NCBI GenBank assembly: GCA_006503475.1
Contig: RSEH01000095.1
Location: 92,820 to 156,819 of the forward strand
Direction: 5' to 3'
Length of the DNA: 64,000 nucleotides
Source: Stentor roeselii
Taxonomy: Eukaryota; Ciliophora; Heterotrichea; Heterotrichida; Stentoridae
This document shows, in pieces, positions 28,489 to 37,936 of this stretch. Positions within the stretch are counted from its first letter, which is position 1. Every line of letters starts with the position of its first letter. The position numbers and the translations under genes are program-made. Below the pieces are notes generated by a model, which searched no databases, was not told where the DNA came from, and was given only the letters and a program-made list of their open reading frames with translations.

Positions 28489-29412
28489 ATGAAATCAAGT
28501 CTCCCAGAAGACTTTGCAATGCGACTTCTAGACAAAGAAATAGAACTCGAAAGTAACACCCAGATCTCGACCCTAACAGACCTGGTCGACCTTTACCGTC
28601 AAGGAATCGAGTACTACGAAGACATAAAAAGCCAAAAATATTGGGACCTCCAAGAGCGTCTTCAGAAAATCCTAATGCGTCCAGAAATCCTGTCAATGAT
28701 GAAAACGGAACACCAGCGTTCAAAAGCGCCTTCAAAGTCCAGACCCAGAGCCTCGACTCACTCAACAGTTAACCCATCTCAAAAAAGGCAACAATTTGAA
28801 ACTAACAAAAAAGCATTTAACACCCAGCTTCAAGACTCAGGAATAGTTCAAGTCCCAAACGTAACAAAACTAGCGACAAAACTAGTAGAAAATCAAGATT
28901 CTCACAATAAGCAAACGACTCAGAAGACTGTCAATAATCTGAAAACGCAGGACCTTTCACTTGAAGAACGTCTTCGAATGAGAAAGAAAAGAACTCAAGA
29001 CTTAACACCTGACACGAGCATGACGAAAGAGTTTCAGCCAAGTTTAAGTCCAGTGAATGAGAACTCGACAAGTTCAAGTTTCTTTTTCGAGTTCCAAGAC
29101 GATAAGTCTTCAGACTGCAGGTCGGTGAACTTGTCTTTTCAGAATTTTCAGAAGTCAGATGAGTTGGAGTCGTTGATAGAAAAGATCATGGAAGAAAGTT
29201 ATGTGGAAAAGACGGAAAAAGTCACGGCGATTAAAGTCAAGTACGAGACTCAGATTAATGAATACTCAGGACAAGGCTCGTTTTATGAGGAAATTATTAA
29301 AAACTTGAAGGAACAGATGAATGATGAAATCCGAGAAGTCAGTCTGGAATTGGATAGTAAAAGAAAACAGGCCATTTCCAAGGCAAAGGCTGAGTTCATT
29401 GAGATTTTTTAG
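28489..29412 (+). CDS. Unknown protein with C-terminal coiled coil
   Basis: 307 residues, ATG preceded by CAATAATA, 17 bp after the preceding stop. Residues about 25-70 form a helix pair (LTDLVDLYRQGIEYYED...YWDLQERLQKILMRPEIL). This resembles the short helical module found near N-termini of other ciliate cytoskeletal proteins, but I cannot name it. The middle is Ser/Thr/Gln-rich and disordered. Residues about 220-307 are a charged coiled coil. No catalytic motif is visible. Confidence 0.7.
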   Translation: MKSSLPEDFAMRLLDKEIELESNTQISTLTDLVDLYRQGIEYYEDIKSQKYWDLQERLQKILMRPEILSMMKTEHQRSKAPSKSRPRASTHSTVNPSQKRQQFETNKKAFNTQLQDSGIVQVPNVTKLATKLVENQDSHNKQTTQKTVNNLKTQDLSLEERLRMRKKRTQDLTPDTSMTKEFQPSLSPVNENSTSSSFFFEFQDDKSSDCRSVNLSFQNFQKSDELESLIEKIMEESYVEKTEKVTAIKVKYETQINEYSGQGSFYEEIIKNLKEQMNDEIREVSLELDSKRKQAISKAKAEFIEIF

Positions 29413-29440
29413 AAGATGAAATAATTCAAATAATTAAACC

Positions 29441-30778
29441 ATGGTTAATATCGAAAAAATCAAAAATACTTCCAAGGAAATCTGCCAAACTCATCAAGAA
29501 CTCATCAAGATCCTTCATTCAGTTGAGATTCTCCCGGTGAACGTTATTTAGGATAAATCCAGCAAAATCTCCATCGACTTGCACATCTTTGAACAAATCA
29601 CTGCACTCGCTTCTGTCTTATACGACAAGGACCAGGTCTTAATTTCTCATTTAAAAAATTCACTTTCTTTCAAGCCAGTCAAAAATGAGGTCAAAATGTT
29701 AAAGCGAAACCTGATCAATTTAAAGAGAGTCTACCTTGAAAACTCTCGAAAAGTTATGAAAGACTTGAAAAATATCTCTCTTATACTGAAAGAATACAAG
29801 GAAAGATGCCGTGCAAGTTTCGTTGATTTCTTGAAACAGCTGGAAATTGACTTGAGAAAGACTTTAAAGCCTTTGGTTTCAGATGATGTGCTGTTAGAAG
29901 AGGTGAATTTTAAGCCAATATGCATGGACCCTGAGCTGTTATCTTCTTACAGGTCAGACCAAGATGCTTTTGCAGACCGACCAGGAGATACTACAGAGGA
30001 TAAGCTAAATAACCACATTCAGCTTTTAGTCCATACCTTGGAAACAGTGGCGAAGAGCTTGATCAACGTCGCTCAAAACACTTATACGGCGTATTATGAA
30101 CTTGTTGACCCTAAAATGCTTTACTCAGATCCACCCTCACCTTTGGCAGCTCCACTTCCTGAGTATTTCAGCTACGACCTTGGAAATCTTTCAGATGAGA
30201 ATAGAAAAAAAAAGTGCATTTCTTTGTCGGCTGTGCATAAAGAGAAAATTATTCAGAAGTTCACATCGCTCCAGTTGTCGAATACTCAACATCTGTTGTT
30301 TAAGTCAAGGAAATTTCAGGAGAAACTTGAAAATTTGTTGAAAAATAACCCGAAAGATGAACAGTTGCTCGCTTTTTTTGAGGAGGAGGGAATTCCTGTC
30401 AGTGAAAGGGAAAAATTGGTTTATGAAGTCATTAATTCGATAAGATCAGAAGGCGTTCATGTAAAACTAGAAGACATGATCGAAGAGGTCGAAAAAAATT
30501 CTCCAGCTGAAGCTAAAACTTTTATCCTAAGTCACTTCAGCAGGGTAGAAGCGGTAAACTCAAAAGAGTTCTTACTAGAAACCTTCGTAGAAGACAAACG
30601 TTGCGATGACCGACCACAGGGAAAGAAAATCGACGTGCCACGTTTAAATCTCAAGAAAGACGATTCAAAAGTCCTTCAAAGGCGTTGCAGTACTCCAAGC
30701 AAGCACAAAAAAGACTTAAAACAAGGAAAAAGAACCAAAACACCAGTCAACAAAAAGCAAAAAAATGTTAAGTTTTAA
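29441..30778 (+). CDS. Unknown helical protein with basic tail; one 15-nt intron (29537-29551)
   Basis: The CDS is join(29441..29536, 29552..30778), 440 residues. The ATG at 29441 opens a 32-codon exon (MVNIEKIKNTSKEIC...VEILP). Splicing out the 15-nt intron removes an in-frame TAG and joins DKSSKISIDLHIFEQ. Without this exon the main frame has no early ATG. The N-terminal 130 residues are long helices, BAR-like or MAP65-like in feel. There is a Pro-rich loop near residue 215 (DPPSPLAAPLPEYF), a second helical part to about 390, and a strongly basic C-terminus (KHKKDLKQGKRTKTPVNKK). The function is unknown; nucleic-acid or microtubule binding through the tail is a guess. Confidence 0.8.
29537..29551 (+). 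other. 15-nt spliceosomal intron
   Basis: GTGAACGTTATTTAG, A at position 10, phase 0. Removal restores the frame from ATG 29441. Confidence 0.88.
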
Positions 30779-30789
30779 TTTTCCAATAA

Positions 30790-32613
30790 ATGGACTTCTT
30801 ACCCAAAGTCTTCCTCCGGCAACAGAGCTTCACCGGTTTCGACTCATTTAAAAGAGTAACAAAAGAAGGTTCAGGCGACTTGCCAATTTCCAATACTTTG
30901 ATAAAATACGAGCAAAAAGTCTTCCGCGCCGAGGACTTTTCCCAAACAGAGAAAAACCAAAGTCAAGTCTTCCGTGCACATGAAGGTCTTTTCAAACCAG
31001 AAGCAGGAATTTCTGCACTTTTTTCAGTCATTCTTACAATGAGAGTCGGTGAAGAAGCCTGGACTTTAATTCCTGCTGGTTTTCATCAAGAAAAAGATGA
31101 AATCTGGGAAGACTTGATTTATTTTCTTAGAATCGTCGAATTTGAGAAGATAGAAACGATTCCACCTGGTGACCAGAAGTTTCTTTCAGAGACTCGAATC
31201 GGACCTGAAGGTGTTTTGCTGAAGAGAGTACTGAGTGAAGGTACTGGACAAGTCACTCCTTTTAACTACCTGGTCACTTATTACTACTCAGTTTTCAAGG
31301 AAAATGGCAGTGAATTCGAGTCTTATACTGCAAAAAGTCATATTTTGCCAAGAGTTCCTCTTCAAGATACCCATTCAGCGATTTATCATGCTTTGATCAC
31401 CATGAAAGAAGGCGAGGACTGTCTTGTATTTGCACCTCCTGGCTTTTTCAAGTACCGGAATAAGGAAAACTTGTGGGTTTCAATTCAGCTTCTTTATATA
31501 AGCGAGCCGAAGAACTGTTGTTATCCGAGTTCTTTCGAGTTTTTAGAAGAAATGGAAATTGGAGAAGGGATATTGAAGAGAATTTTAAAGCAGGGTGTTG
31601 GAGAAGTGGTCATTAATGCTAATAAGTACTGGCTTGAATATGAAGGCTGGCTTGATGACAGCTACCAGTTCCAGAAGTTTAAAGAAGAATGTGTGAACTT
31701 TTCAAAGGAAAACAAAAATCATGCTCTTTGGACTGTGAAACTTCTGAAAACGATGAGAAAAGGAGAACAGGCTTTAATTCGATGTCCACCTGGCACTCAC
31801 TTATACGATGATTCTCTGGAAAAAGAAACCCTCTGGATCAAAGTCACCTTAAAGGAATACCTCGAGTTGTACGAAGAACCCACTAAAATCAAAGACCTCT
31901 CTGAAAGGCTTGAAACCTGCAAAAAAATAAAAGAAATCGCGAATCGTCTTTTTCGTTCAGGTATCAGGACTGACTGTAAAACTCTTTACAATCGAATCAA
32001 CTCATCATTGGTCTTTAAAGCTGGGTTTATTGAAACTCTTGAAATTGGACTAAAAGAAAAGATTTTGGAACTTCGAAGCCTTGTTTCTAATAACTTGGCA
32101 CTTGTTCATTTGAAAGACGCGGAAGAAGGAAAAGACAAGGATAAGACTTGCTTTGAGAAAAATATTGCGAAAGTCTTTGAACTTACAAATAATGACTTGC
32201 AAATTCACCCGAAGAATACAAAAGCGCTTTTTAGGAGAAGTAAAGCTTTTTTACTTAGTGAAGAGTATGGAAAAGCTATTGAAGATGTCAATCAAGCTCT
32301 TAGCATTGAACCACGGAATAAGGAATGCATTGAGTTGATGAGGGAAATCAAGGAACATAGCAGGGTTCATGATAATAAACAGAAAAATATCTTTAGGGAA
32401 GTGTTTAAGGAGGAAAACTGGAACAGGGAAAGTGAAAAGGATGAGGAAAGGTCTAAAAGGATTCAGGAAGAGAATGAAAAGGCTTATGAAGAGCAGCAGG
32501 AACAGGAAATTAATAAATGGATCAATGAACTACAAACTCATGGAGTCAGGCTTAATGGAGATGAAGCTTTGAACTTGCTCATGAATGATGAGTCTGAATT
32601 CAATGAGGAGTAG
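30790..32613 (+). CDS. Triple FKBP-like domains plus TPR co-chaperone
   Basis: 607 residues, ATG in CCAATAAATGG, 11 bp after the previous stop. Three FKBP-type segments follow each other, each opening with a (L/V)KR(V/I)L.(E/Q)G.G pattern or its variant (VTKEGSGDLP; LLKRVLSEGTGQV; ILKRILKQGVGEV) and closing with a GE..W/..PPG pattern (GEEAWTLIPAGF; GEDCLVFAPPGF; GEQALIRCPPGT). A TPR array follows (about 395-530), including NTKALFRRSKAFL and YGKAIEDVNQALSIEP, typical of the Hsp90-binding large immunophilins. A charged coiled coil ends the protein. FKBPs are prolyl isomerases and chaperone adaptors. The active-site aromatic residues look poorly kept, so a purely chaperone role is possible. Confidence 0.88.
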   Translation: MDFLPKVFLRQQSFTGFDSFKRVTKEGSGDLPISNTLIKYEQKVFRAEDFSQTEKNQSQVFRAHEGLFKPEAGISALFSVILTMRVGEEAWTLIPAGFHQEKDEIWEDLIYFLRIVEFEKIETIPPGDQKFLSETRIGPEGVLLKRVLSEGTGQVTPFNYLVTYYYSVFKENGSEFESYTAKSHILPRVPLQDTHSAIYHALITMKEGEDCLVFAPPGFFKYRNKENLWVSIQLLYISEPKNCCYPSSFEFLEEMEIGEGILKRILKQGVGEVVINANKYWLEYEGWLDDSYQFQKFKEECVNFSKENKNHALWTVKLLKTMRKGEQALIRCPPGTHLYDDSLEKETLWIKVTLKEYLELYEEPTKIKDLSERLETCKKIKEIANRLFRSGIRTDCKTLYNRINSSLVFKAGFIETLEIGLKEKILELRSLVSNNLALVHLKDAEEGKDKDKTCFEKNIAKVFELTNNDLQIHPKNTKALFRRSKAFLLSEEYGKAIEDVNQALSIEPRNKECIELMREIKEHSRVHDNKQKNIFREVFKEENWNRESEKDEERSKRIQEENEKAYEEQQEQEINKWINELQTHGVRLNGDEALNLLMNDESEFNEE

Positions 32614-32660
32614 TCTTAGCTTAGGTTAGATCTTTGGGTGACTGGAAATTTTCTTGCTTA

Positions 32661-32839
32661 ATAAAGATAGAAGATAATTTGATACTTAGAAAGATAGAAG
32701 ATAATTAGATACTTAATAAAGATAGAAGATAATTTGATACTTAATAAAGATAGAAGATAATTTAATACTTAAGAAAGATAGAATATAATTTGATACTTAA
32801 TAAAGATAGAAGATAATTAGATACTTAATAAAATCGAAG
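32661..32839. repeat. 28-bp tandem repeat (minisatellite), about 6.4 copies
   Basis: Unit starts ATAAAGATAGAAGATAATTT and ends GATACTTA. Copies: 32661-32688, 32689-32715 (27 bp), 32716-32743, 32744-32771, 32772-32799, 32800-32827, then a partial copy. Copies differ by one to three bases. The array sits in the spacer between two convergent genes and shows no coding potential. Confidence 0.95.
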
Positions 32840-32910
32840 ATGCTCACAATAAATCATTCCTACAATCAAATCATCAACATTCACAATTTTCAAAAAAAAA
32901 AATTATCTAC

Positions 32911-33876
32911 TCAACAACTTTTTTTATTTACCCTGATTCCATGTTTTAAAGTATCAGAAAACCTATTCTGATCACTGAAAACCATCTTTACCGGACAAAG
33001 CTGACTATAAACCGGGCTATTCGCACTAGAACTGCTATCCTTGATCTTCAATGATCCCAAGCTACAAATCGATTTCGAGTGATTCTGAGAGATCCTCGAA
33101 GGAAACTCAGAATTTTTCGAAGCACTTCTAAATTTTTTCTTCCTCTGATACAAACTCGCATAAGAAGTATCAGCAGACAAAGTCCTCTGAGACTGATTCA
33201 AAGAAAAAAACCTTGAACTTCCAACTTTCGGTTTAAAAGTACATCCTTGCAAGTTCTTCTCATCTTCTTTTTCCTTCATTTCCCTGATTTTTTCATGTTT
33301 TTTCTTAAGCCAGGCCTGACTCCTTTCATGAATCATTAAAACAGAAGGTGGTTCTTCAGGCTCAGTCAAAAACCCGCGGCTGACAGTTTCTTGTCTCAAG
33401 GTTGAAAGAAGCAGGTTCCTTGTTAAAATATCGGCTGGCAACTTGCTTTGCTTTGCAAGGCTGATCAAAGAAGGAAACTTTAACAAAGTCTCAGATTTCG
33501 AAGGTTTTATTTGAAGAAAAACTTCTGGCTCTGTTTTTAAAGACTTTTTTAAACATGACTGGGAAAGTGACTTGTTTAGTTCTTCTAAGGAAATTTTAGC
33601 TTTTCGAGGAAAAAATCGAGAATTTTGAAGTAATTCTTGAGCTCTTTCTAGTTGGGCTGATGACTGGGTTGAAGATTTTTCACTTTTTTCTGCAAGACGG
33701 CGGGAATGAGGGTTGATTGTAGGAATTGGCTTGTTGTGCCTGATCTCTTCTTTGGAACGACGTACTTTTAGAGCTTCGATTTTACGTTGAAGGGCTTTGT
33801 GACGGATGAACAAGTCGTCTTCGATTCTTTTGCGTGATGAAGAAGTTTCAGAGACTTCAAAGAGAACTGTTTCCAT
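32911..33876 (-). CDS. Unknown basic coiled-coil protein with a CTFKPK motif; TGA stop
   Basis: 321 residues, ATG preceded by CATATA. Basic, Ser-rich and largely disordered, with a short charged helix (about 195-215). After it comes LQGCTFKPKVGSSRFF, the CTFKPxI-type tag common in ciliate and other protist basal-body or flagellar proteins. The stop is TGA, one of only two in the window; TAA/TAG predominate elsewhere. No GT...AG of 14-16 nt near the end would bypass it, so I accept the TGA. Function unknown; a cytoskeletal association is inferred only from the CTFKPK tag. Confidence 0.72.
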   Translation of the reverse strand: METVLFEVSETSSSRKRIEDDLFIRHKALQRKIEALKVRRSKEEIRHNKPIPTINPHSRRLAEKSEKSSTQSSAQLERAQELLQNSRFFPRKAKISLEELNKSLSQSCLKKSLKTEPEVFLQIKPSKSETLLKFPSLISLAKQSKLPADILTRNLLLSTLRQETVSRGFLTEPEEPPSVLMIHERSQAWLKKKHEKIREMKEKEDEKNLQGCTFKPKVGSSRFFSLNQSQRTLSADTSYASLYQRKKKFRSASKNSEFPSRISQNHSKSICSLGSLKIKDSSSSANSPVYSQLCPVKMVFSDQNRFSDTLKHGIRVNKKSC

Positions 33877-34030
33877 TATATGAGATGTGCAAGATATTAA
33901 GATGATGAAGGTGTTTTGGAGAAAGTAGAGATTTTTTAATCATTTTGTGAAGAGGATTGAAGTTTAAACAATTAAATGAAAATTGGAAAGTTTCTTTGTA
34001 AGTGAAAATAATTTGAATAAACTTTGGTAG

Positions 34031-37000
34031 CTAATTAATTATTGAGTTGAAAAGATTCAAACTCTCTTGATCAAGCATCTCATTCTTTAAACCAACTAGT
34101 TCTTGAAGAACTGTCTGCGCCCTGGGGAAGACTTTGAGTTTCTCAAAGTTTGTCAGGAACATCTTGTGGACGCTTTGGGCTTCTTCGACTTCTGCTTTAA
34201 TTGGCAAGTAGTTCAGCCATTCTTCTGCCAGGGTGTTGTTCTGGAAAAGAGCTAGTTTTCCTAAAGCACCTACTGCGCAGTCTGTCGCTATCGTGTATTC
34301 AGTGGTTCTTGATTTCGTATCTGAAAGGGCGGCTCTGATACATTGCAGTGTGCTGGGTAAGAAGGTGGAGAATGTTGTTGGGTCTGTTGATTGTGCGCAA
34401 ACTCCCAGTCCGAAGACTGCTGACTGGCGGATGTTGGCGTTTTTGTGAACGGAGTATTTTAACATCTGTTCCAAAATAGGACTGGTCGAGTTAGTCCACA
34501 TAAGATCCTGAGTATTCTCCACATAATCATCAAAAATGCAAATAGCAGCCAAAACCTCATTTTCAGTCGGGTCTTGTTTAACAAAAATATCCCCATACAA
34601 ACTCTTAAAATACTGAAGAAAAGTAGTTTGAAATTCCCGTTTAAACCCTTTCAAAAGCGCTCCAACAACTTCCATAACCCCAGACATGATTTTATCATCA
34701 ATTTCCTCTTCACCCTTAATAGCTTCAATTTCATCAGAGTACAAGTCAGGGTCTTCAAAAGTCTTAAGTTCTGTTTTCCTCTGAGTTTTTCTTTCAAAAA
34801 CCGCTTTGACACATTCAGCAGTGATTCTAGCGACTTCCGTGGCAGTGGCCAATCCAATCACAGCTTTATTCTCAGTGAACTCAAGACAAGCCTGTAAAGA
34901 TTTGAGTGTTCTTTTCAAGTCTTCAGGTGAAGACTTAGGCGAAGTCAAGTTTTGCAGAAAGGCAGGCGTGATGACTGTGAGCAGCCTTTCAGAAGCTGAC
35001 TGTTCAAGTGTCAAGAAGAGCGCAACGACTGTTTTCATTGAGTATTTCCGAATGTCTTTGTTGAAAGTATAAGAAAATAAAGGAATCATCACGTCAAGAG
35101 TCTCTTGGGCGTATCTCGAGTAGCAGGTCTTTAGAGAAGAGACCAAATCGTAAAGAATTCGACAGGCTTTGATCTTATGCTGAAGGACTGTCGTGTTCAC
35201 TGCAATTTGCTTAGTCCCTTGACCTTTCAAGTCAAAAGTCACTGAATTCATCCCTGTCGGTAGTTCTGTGTCACCGTCAGCAAAGCCGATGTCAACAGTC
35301 GCTGCTGCCTTGGAGAGCAGGTCAGGCATGAAAACATCCAGATACGGCAAAAACTCAGTTTTCAAACAGTCTGAAAACTGAGAAACCACTTCATTAATCG
35401 CTAAAGAAGTAGGGTCATCAGCGTCTAAAGTCCCTCTTAAACTAACCAGTCCATTCATGACATTTTTCACATCTTCCAGAAGAGTTCCCGGGTTTTCACC
35501 AATCGACTCCACACAGTTACCCATGCACCTCACACAATTCGCCCTTACTTCTTTTTTTTCTGGAGTGTCGAATTGAAGAGTGACGAGATTTTTCAGAACC
35601 GGCATGAATTCTGAATAATAAGGCGCGAATTGGCCTTCCATTGCTGTGGCAGTGATTGAGATGGCTCCTAAAGTCTCACTCATTAGTTTGTAAGAACTGC
35701 TGTTGCCTAGAAGTGTTGCTAATGTTTTTAAAGTCGTTTGGGAATAAGTCGTAACTGGAGCTGGCTCGAAGTCGTCTTCGTCTGCAAGGACTCCTCGAGT
35801 AAAGTTCACTAAAGCGGATACTGCTTGAATTGTCACTTTTAAGTTTGTTGATGTCGTCATTATGTTTAAAATTGAAGGCATTATCATTGAGTGGAAGGAG
35901 GACTCGATGTCTGGCTCGAACTCGGAACAGAGAAGAGCTGTTGTTGTTAGATATGCCCATTGAAGACGAGGGTTCGGCGATGATGCGAAGGGAGAGATCA
36001 TTGAAAGGATCTCGTGCATGTTTTCTTTGAATTTTTCATGACAGCCTTCAGCAATGAATCCAACTGTAAGAAGTCCAGTGTGCTGTTTAACCCAATCAGT
36101 TTCCTTCAAAAATGTAGGAATTGTCTGCAAGTAAAACGGAAGAACATTTGCTGCCTCCAAGAAAATTGCTGATTTGCACAGTAGGTCTTTACCCAAACTA
36201 TAAGGATCATTATTAGTGATTGACAGGTCAGTCATATCTTTAGTCCACTCTCCCAAATCATCCTTAAAATCAATTTCATAAGTAAGCTGCATAGCAGTCT
36301 GACAAATTTCAACAACAACAGCATTTTCCTTCTTAACAATTCCAGGAGCTCTCTGTATAAAAGTAACAAGTACCTCAACAGCAGCACTTCGAGTATCAGG
36401 TTCGAGCTGAGATGTAGCAATAGTAGTCAAGACCTTAACAAACTGCGGAGTGACATCCTTCCAGAACCTAGGACAAGCTTCAGTAAGATCGGCGATAGTA
36501 GTTAAAGTACTTTTAAGTTTTTCACCAGTGGTAGTAGAAACAAGAGCCTGTATCATCGGAGCTGCACAATGAAGGTACTTCAAAACCTTTGCATCATCCT
36601 GAAGTCCAGTAAGCAAAGCAGCCAGGGTGTTAACAGCGCTTAAAATAGTCTCAACATTAGGATCATTAAAAAACCCAGTAAGCATAGACACGACATTGTC
36701 TGAGTACTGTTCAAGAATCTTGCAAAGTTTAGGAAATTCGACTGAAATTTCCATCAAATAAAGACTCAGCTCTTTCAACCCTTCAGTCGCACCCCAAGTC
36801 ACTGTTAAACTGAAAAACTGTGTCGACCATTCATCGTTGCTTGCAATGTTCGCCATGATATCTCCGACTTTCTTCAAGAAAGACAGGCTTCTTGTTGGAG
36901 TCACTAAAGAAACCAACCCGGAAAGCATCGTTGTTTTAGTTGGACTGTCGAATACGCTGAATGAAGAACTGTCGACGATCTTCTTCCGGAAAAGAACAGC

Positions 37001-37168
37001 TGCCAGTGATGATATTGACTCGTCTCCTGAAGACATCGAGTCGAGCAGGTTACTTGCTAAGGTCGCTGGCGATGATGAAAAGATTTCAGAGATCTTTAAT
37101 TCGGATTCACTTCGAGTTGTCTTGTCAGGGTTCAAAACACCTGAGAGCAGGATTGAGAAGTCTGACAT
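34031..37168 (-). CDS. Importin beta-family karyopherin, importin-5/Kap121 type
   Basis: 1045 residues, all HEAT-repeat helices from end to end, the usual length for importin-5 (about 1100). The start MSDFSILLSGVLNPD..RSESEL is the importin-beta N-terminal arrangement (first-repeat Asn-Pro-Asp and R-x-x-E-x-x-L). LAAVLFRKKI is the next conserved helix, and SVHKNANIRQSAVFGLGVCAQ near the end is the importin-5 hallmark HEAT repeat. The protein imports cargoes such as ribosomal proteins and histones through nuclear pores with Ran-GTP. There is an acidic loop around residue 800 (ETEL, EIEAIKGEEEIDD). The start is preceded by AATCGCGGTA, with an AATAAAAATC further up. Confidence 0.93.
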   Translation of the reverse strand: MSDFSILLSGVLNPDKTTRSESELKISEIFSSSPATLASNLLDSMSSGDESISSLAAVLFRKKIVDSSSFSVFDSPTKTTMLSGLVSLVTPTRSLSFLKKVGDIMANIASNDEWSTQFFSLTVTWGATEGLKELSLYLMEISVEFPKLCKILEQYSDNVVSMLTGFFNDPNVETILSAVNTLAALLTGLQDDAKVLKYLHCAAPMIQALVSTTTGEKLKSTLTTIADLTEACPRFWKDVTPQFVKVLTTIATSQLEPDTRSAAVEVLVTFIQRAPGIVKKENAVVVEICQTAMQLTYEIDFKDDLGEWTKDMTDLSITNNDPYSLGKDLLCKSAIFLEAANVLPFYLQTIPTFLKETDWVKQHTGLLTVGFIAEGCHEKFKENMHEILSMISPFASSPNPRLQWAYLTTTALLCSEFEPDIESSFHSMIMPSILNIMTTSTNLKVTIQAVSALVNFTRGVLADEDDFEPAPVTTYSQTTLKTLATLLGNSSSYKLMSETLGAISITATAMEGQFAPYYSEFMPVLKNLVTLQFDTPEKKEVRANCVRCMGNCVESIGENPGTLLEDVKNVMNGLVSLRGTLDADDPTSLAINEVVSQFSDCLKTEFLPYLDVFMPDLLSKAAATVDIGFADGDTELPTGMNSVTFDLKGQGTKQIAVNTTVLQHKIKACRILYDLVSSLKTCYSRYAQETLDVMIPLFSYTFNKDIRKYSMKTVVALFLTLEQSASERLLTVITPAFLQNLTSPKSSPEDLKRTLKSLQACLEFTENKAVIGLATATEVARITAECVKAVFERKTQRKTELKTFEDPDLYSDEIEAIKGEEEIDDKIMSGVMEVVGALLKGFKREFQTTFLQYFKSLYGDIFVKQDPTENEVLAAICIFDDYVENTQDLMWTNSTSPILEQMLKYSVHKNANIRQSAVFGLGVCAQSTDPTTFSTFLPSTLQCIRAALSDTKSRTTEYTIATDCAVGALGKLALFQNNTLAEEWLNYLPIKAEVEEAQSVHKMFLTNFEKLKVFPRAQTVLQELVGLKNEMLDQESLNLFNSIIN

Positions 37169-37357
37169 TACCGCGATTTTTATTGGAGAAATATGGAGGA
37201 AAGAGGGAAAATTGGATTGGGCTTTGGAAATGAAGATGGTTGAAGGAAATTGAAAGACGGGAGATTTTTTTAATGTTTGATGTTTTGGGAATTTTTGGGG
37301 TGAGAAAAGGGTTTTATGTTGGAATCAAATCTAGAAGGCATTTTTCCTTAATAAAAT

Positions 37358-37936
37358 ATGAGAAAAGGGTCATTGGTACATTCTAGAATTTCTGCTGCAC
37401 CTGTCAACCCATTCGAAAGAATGAAGCGAGTTTACATCAACCAGATCTCAAAATCCGACTCAAACCCTCAGAAAGTAATTTTCGATCAGGTCTAGATTGT
37501 GGATCATCTGTATCTTGGGTCCGTGGGGGCAGCTTACAACTTGGAAGTATTGAAATCCTTGAATATCTGCGCGATTCTGACAGTCTGCGACTGTCTTGCT
37601 CCGAAGTTCCCTGACCAGTTCGAGTACAAAATAATTTCAGTGGCTGACGAGCCTTCAGTGAGGTTGAATTCTTACTTTAAAGAAGCGACAGATTTCATCA
37701 GGAAGATGATTCAAGAAGGAAAAACTGTCCTAGTCCATTGTTTCGCTGGCGTTTCACGATCCGCGAGCATTGTTATTGCATATTTGATGAGATTTCACAA
37801 AATGGAGTACAATGTTGCTTTTAATCATGTCAAAAGTAAAAGACCTTGGATCAACCCCAACTATGGGTTTCAAGGACAGCTGAGGAGATATGGAGTCATG
37901 CTGAAGGACCAGAGGGGCAAAGGACTAGAGGTCTAG
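37358..37936 (+). CDS. Dual-specificity phosphatase with an abnormal splice junction or defect
   Basis: The catalytic part is clear: IVDHLYLGSVGAAYN, the general-acid region VADEPS and the P-loop VHCFAGVSRSAS (HCxxGxxR), so it should dephosphorylate Tyr/Ser/Thr phosphoproteins. It has no usable ATG of its own. An ATG at 37358 (in TTAATAAAATATG) opens an in-frame 39-codon leader, but a TAG at 37493-37495 separates them, directly before ATTGTGGATCATCTG. The shortest GT...AG span that removes it is 37475-37495, 21 nt, longer than the other introns here and without A at -6. Splicing it would give 185 residues. Otherwise the gene is broken or the leader is wrong. Confidence 0.7.
37475..37495 (+). 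other. Candidate 21-nt intron (unproven)
   Basis: It begins GTAATTTTCGATCAG and ends GTCTAG. It removes the in-frame TAG of the phosphatase gene and keeps the frame. It differs from the four 15-nt introns in length and lacks an A six bases from the 3' end. Confidence 0.35.

Noticed and set aside
32661-32839. CRISPR array
   Set aside because: Units are contiguous with no unique spacers, and the host is eukaryotic; it is a minisatellite.
34574-34897. Several plus-strand frames inside the importin gene
   Set aside because: Shadows of the minus-strand HEAT-repeat gene; no start context.
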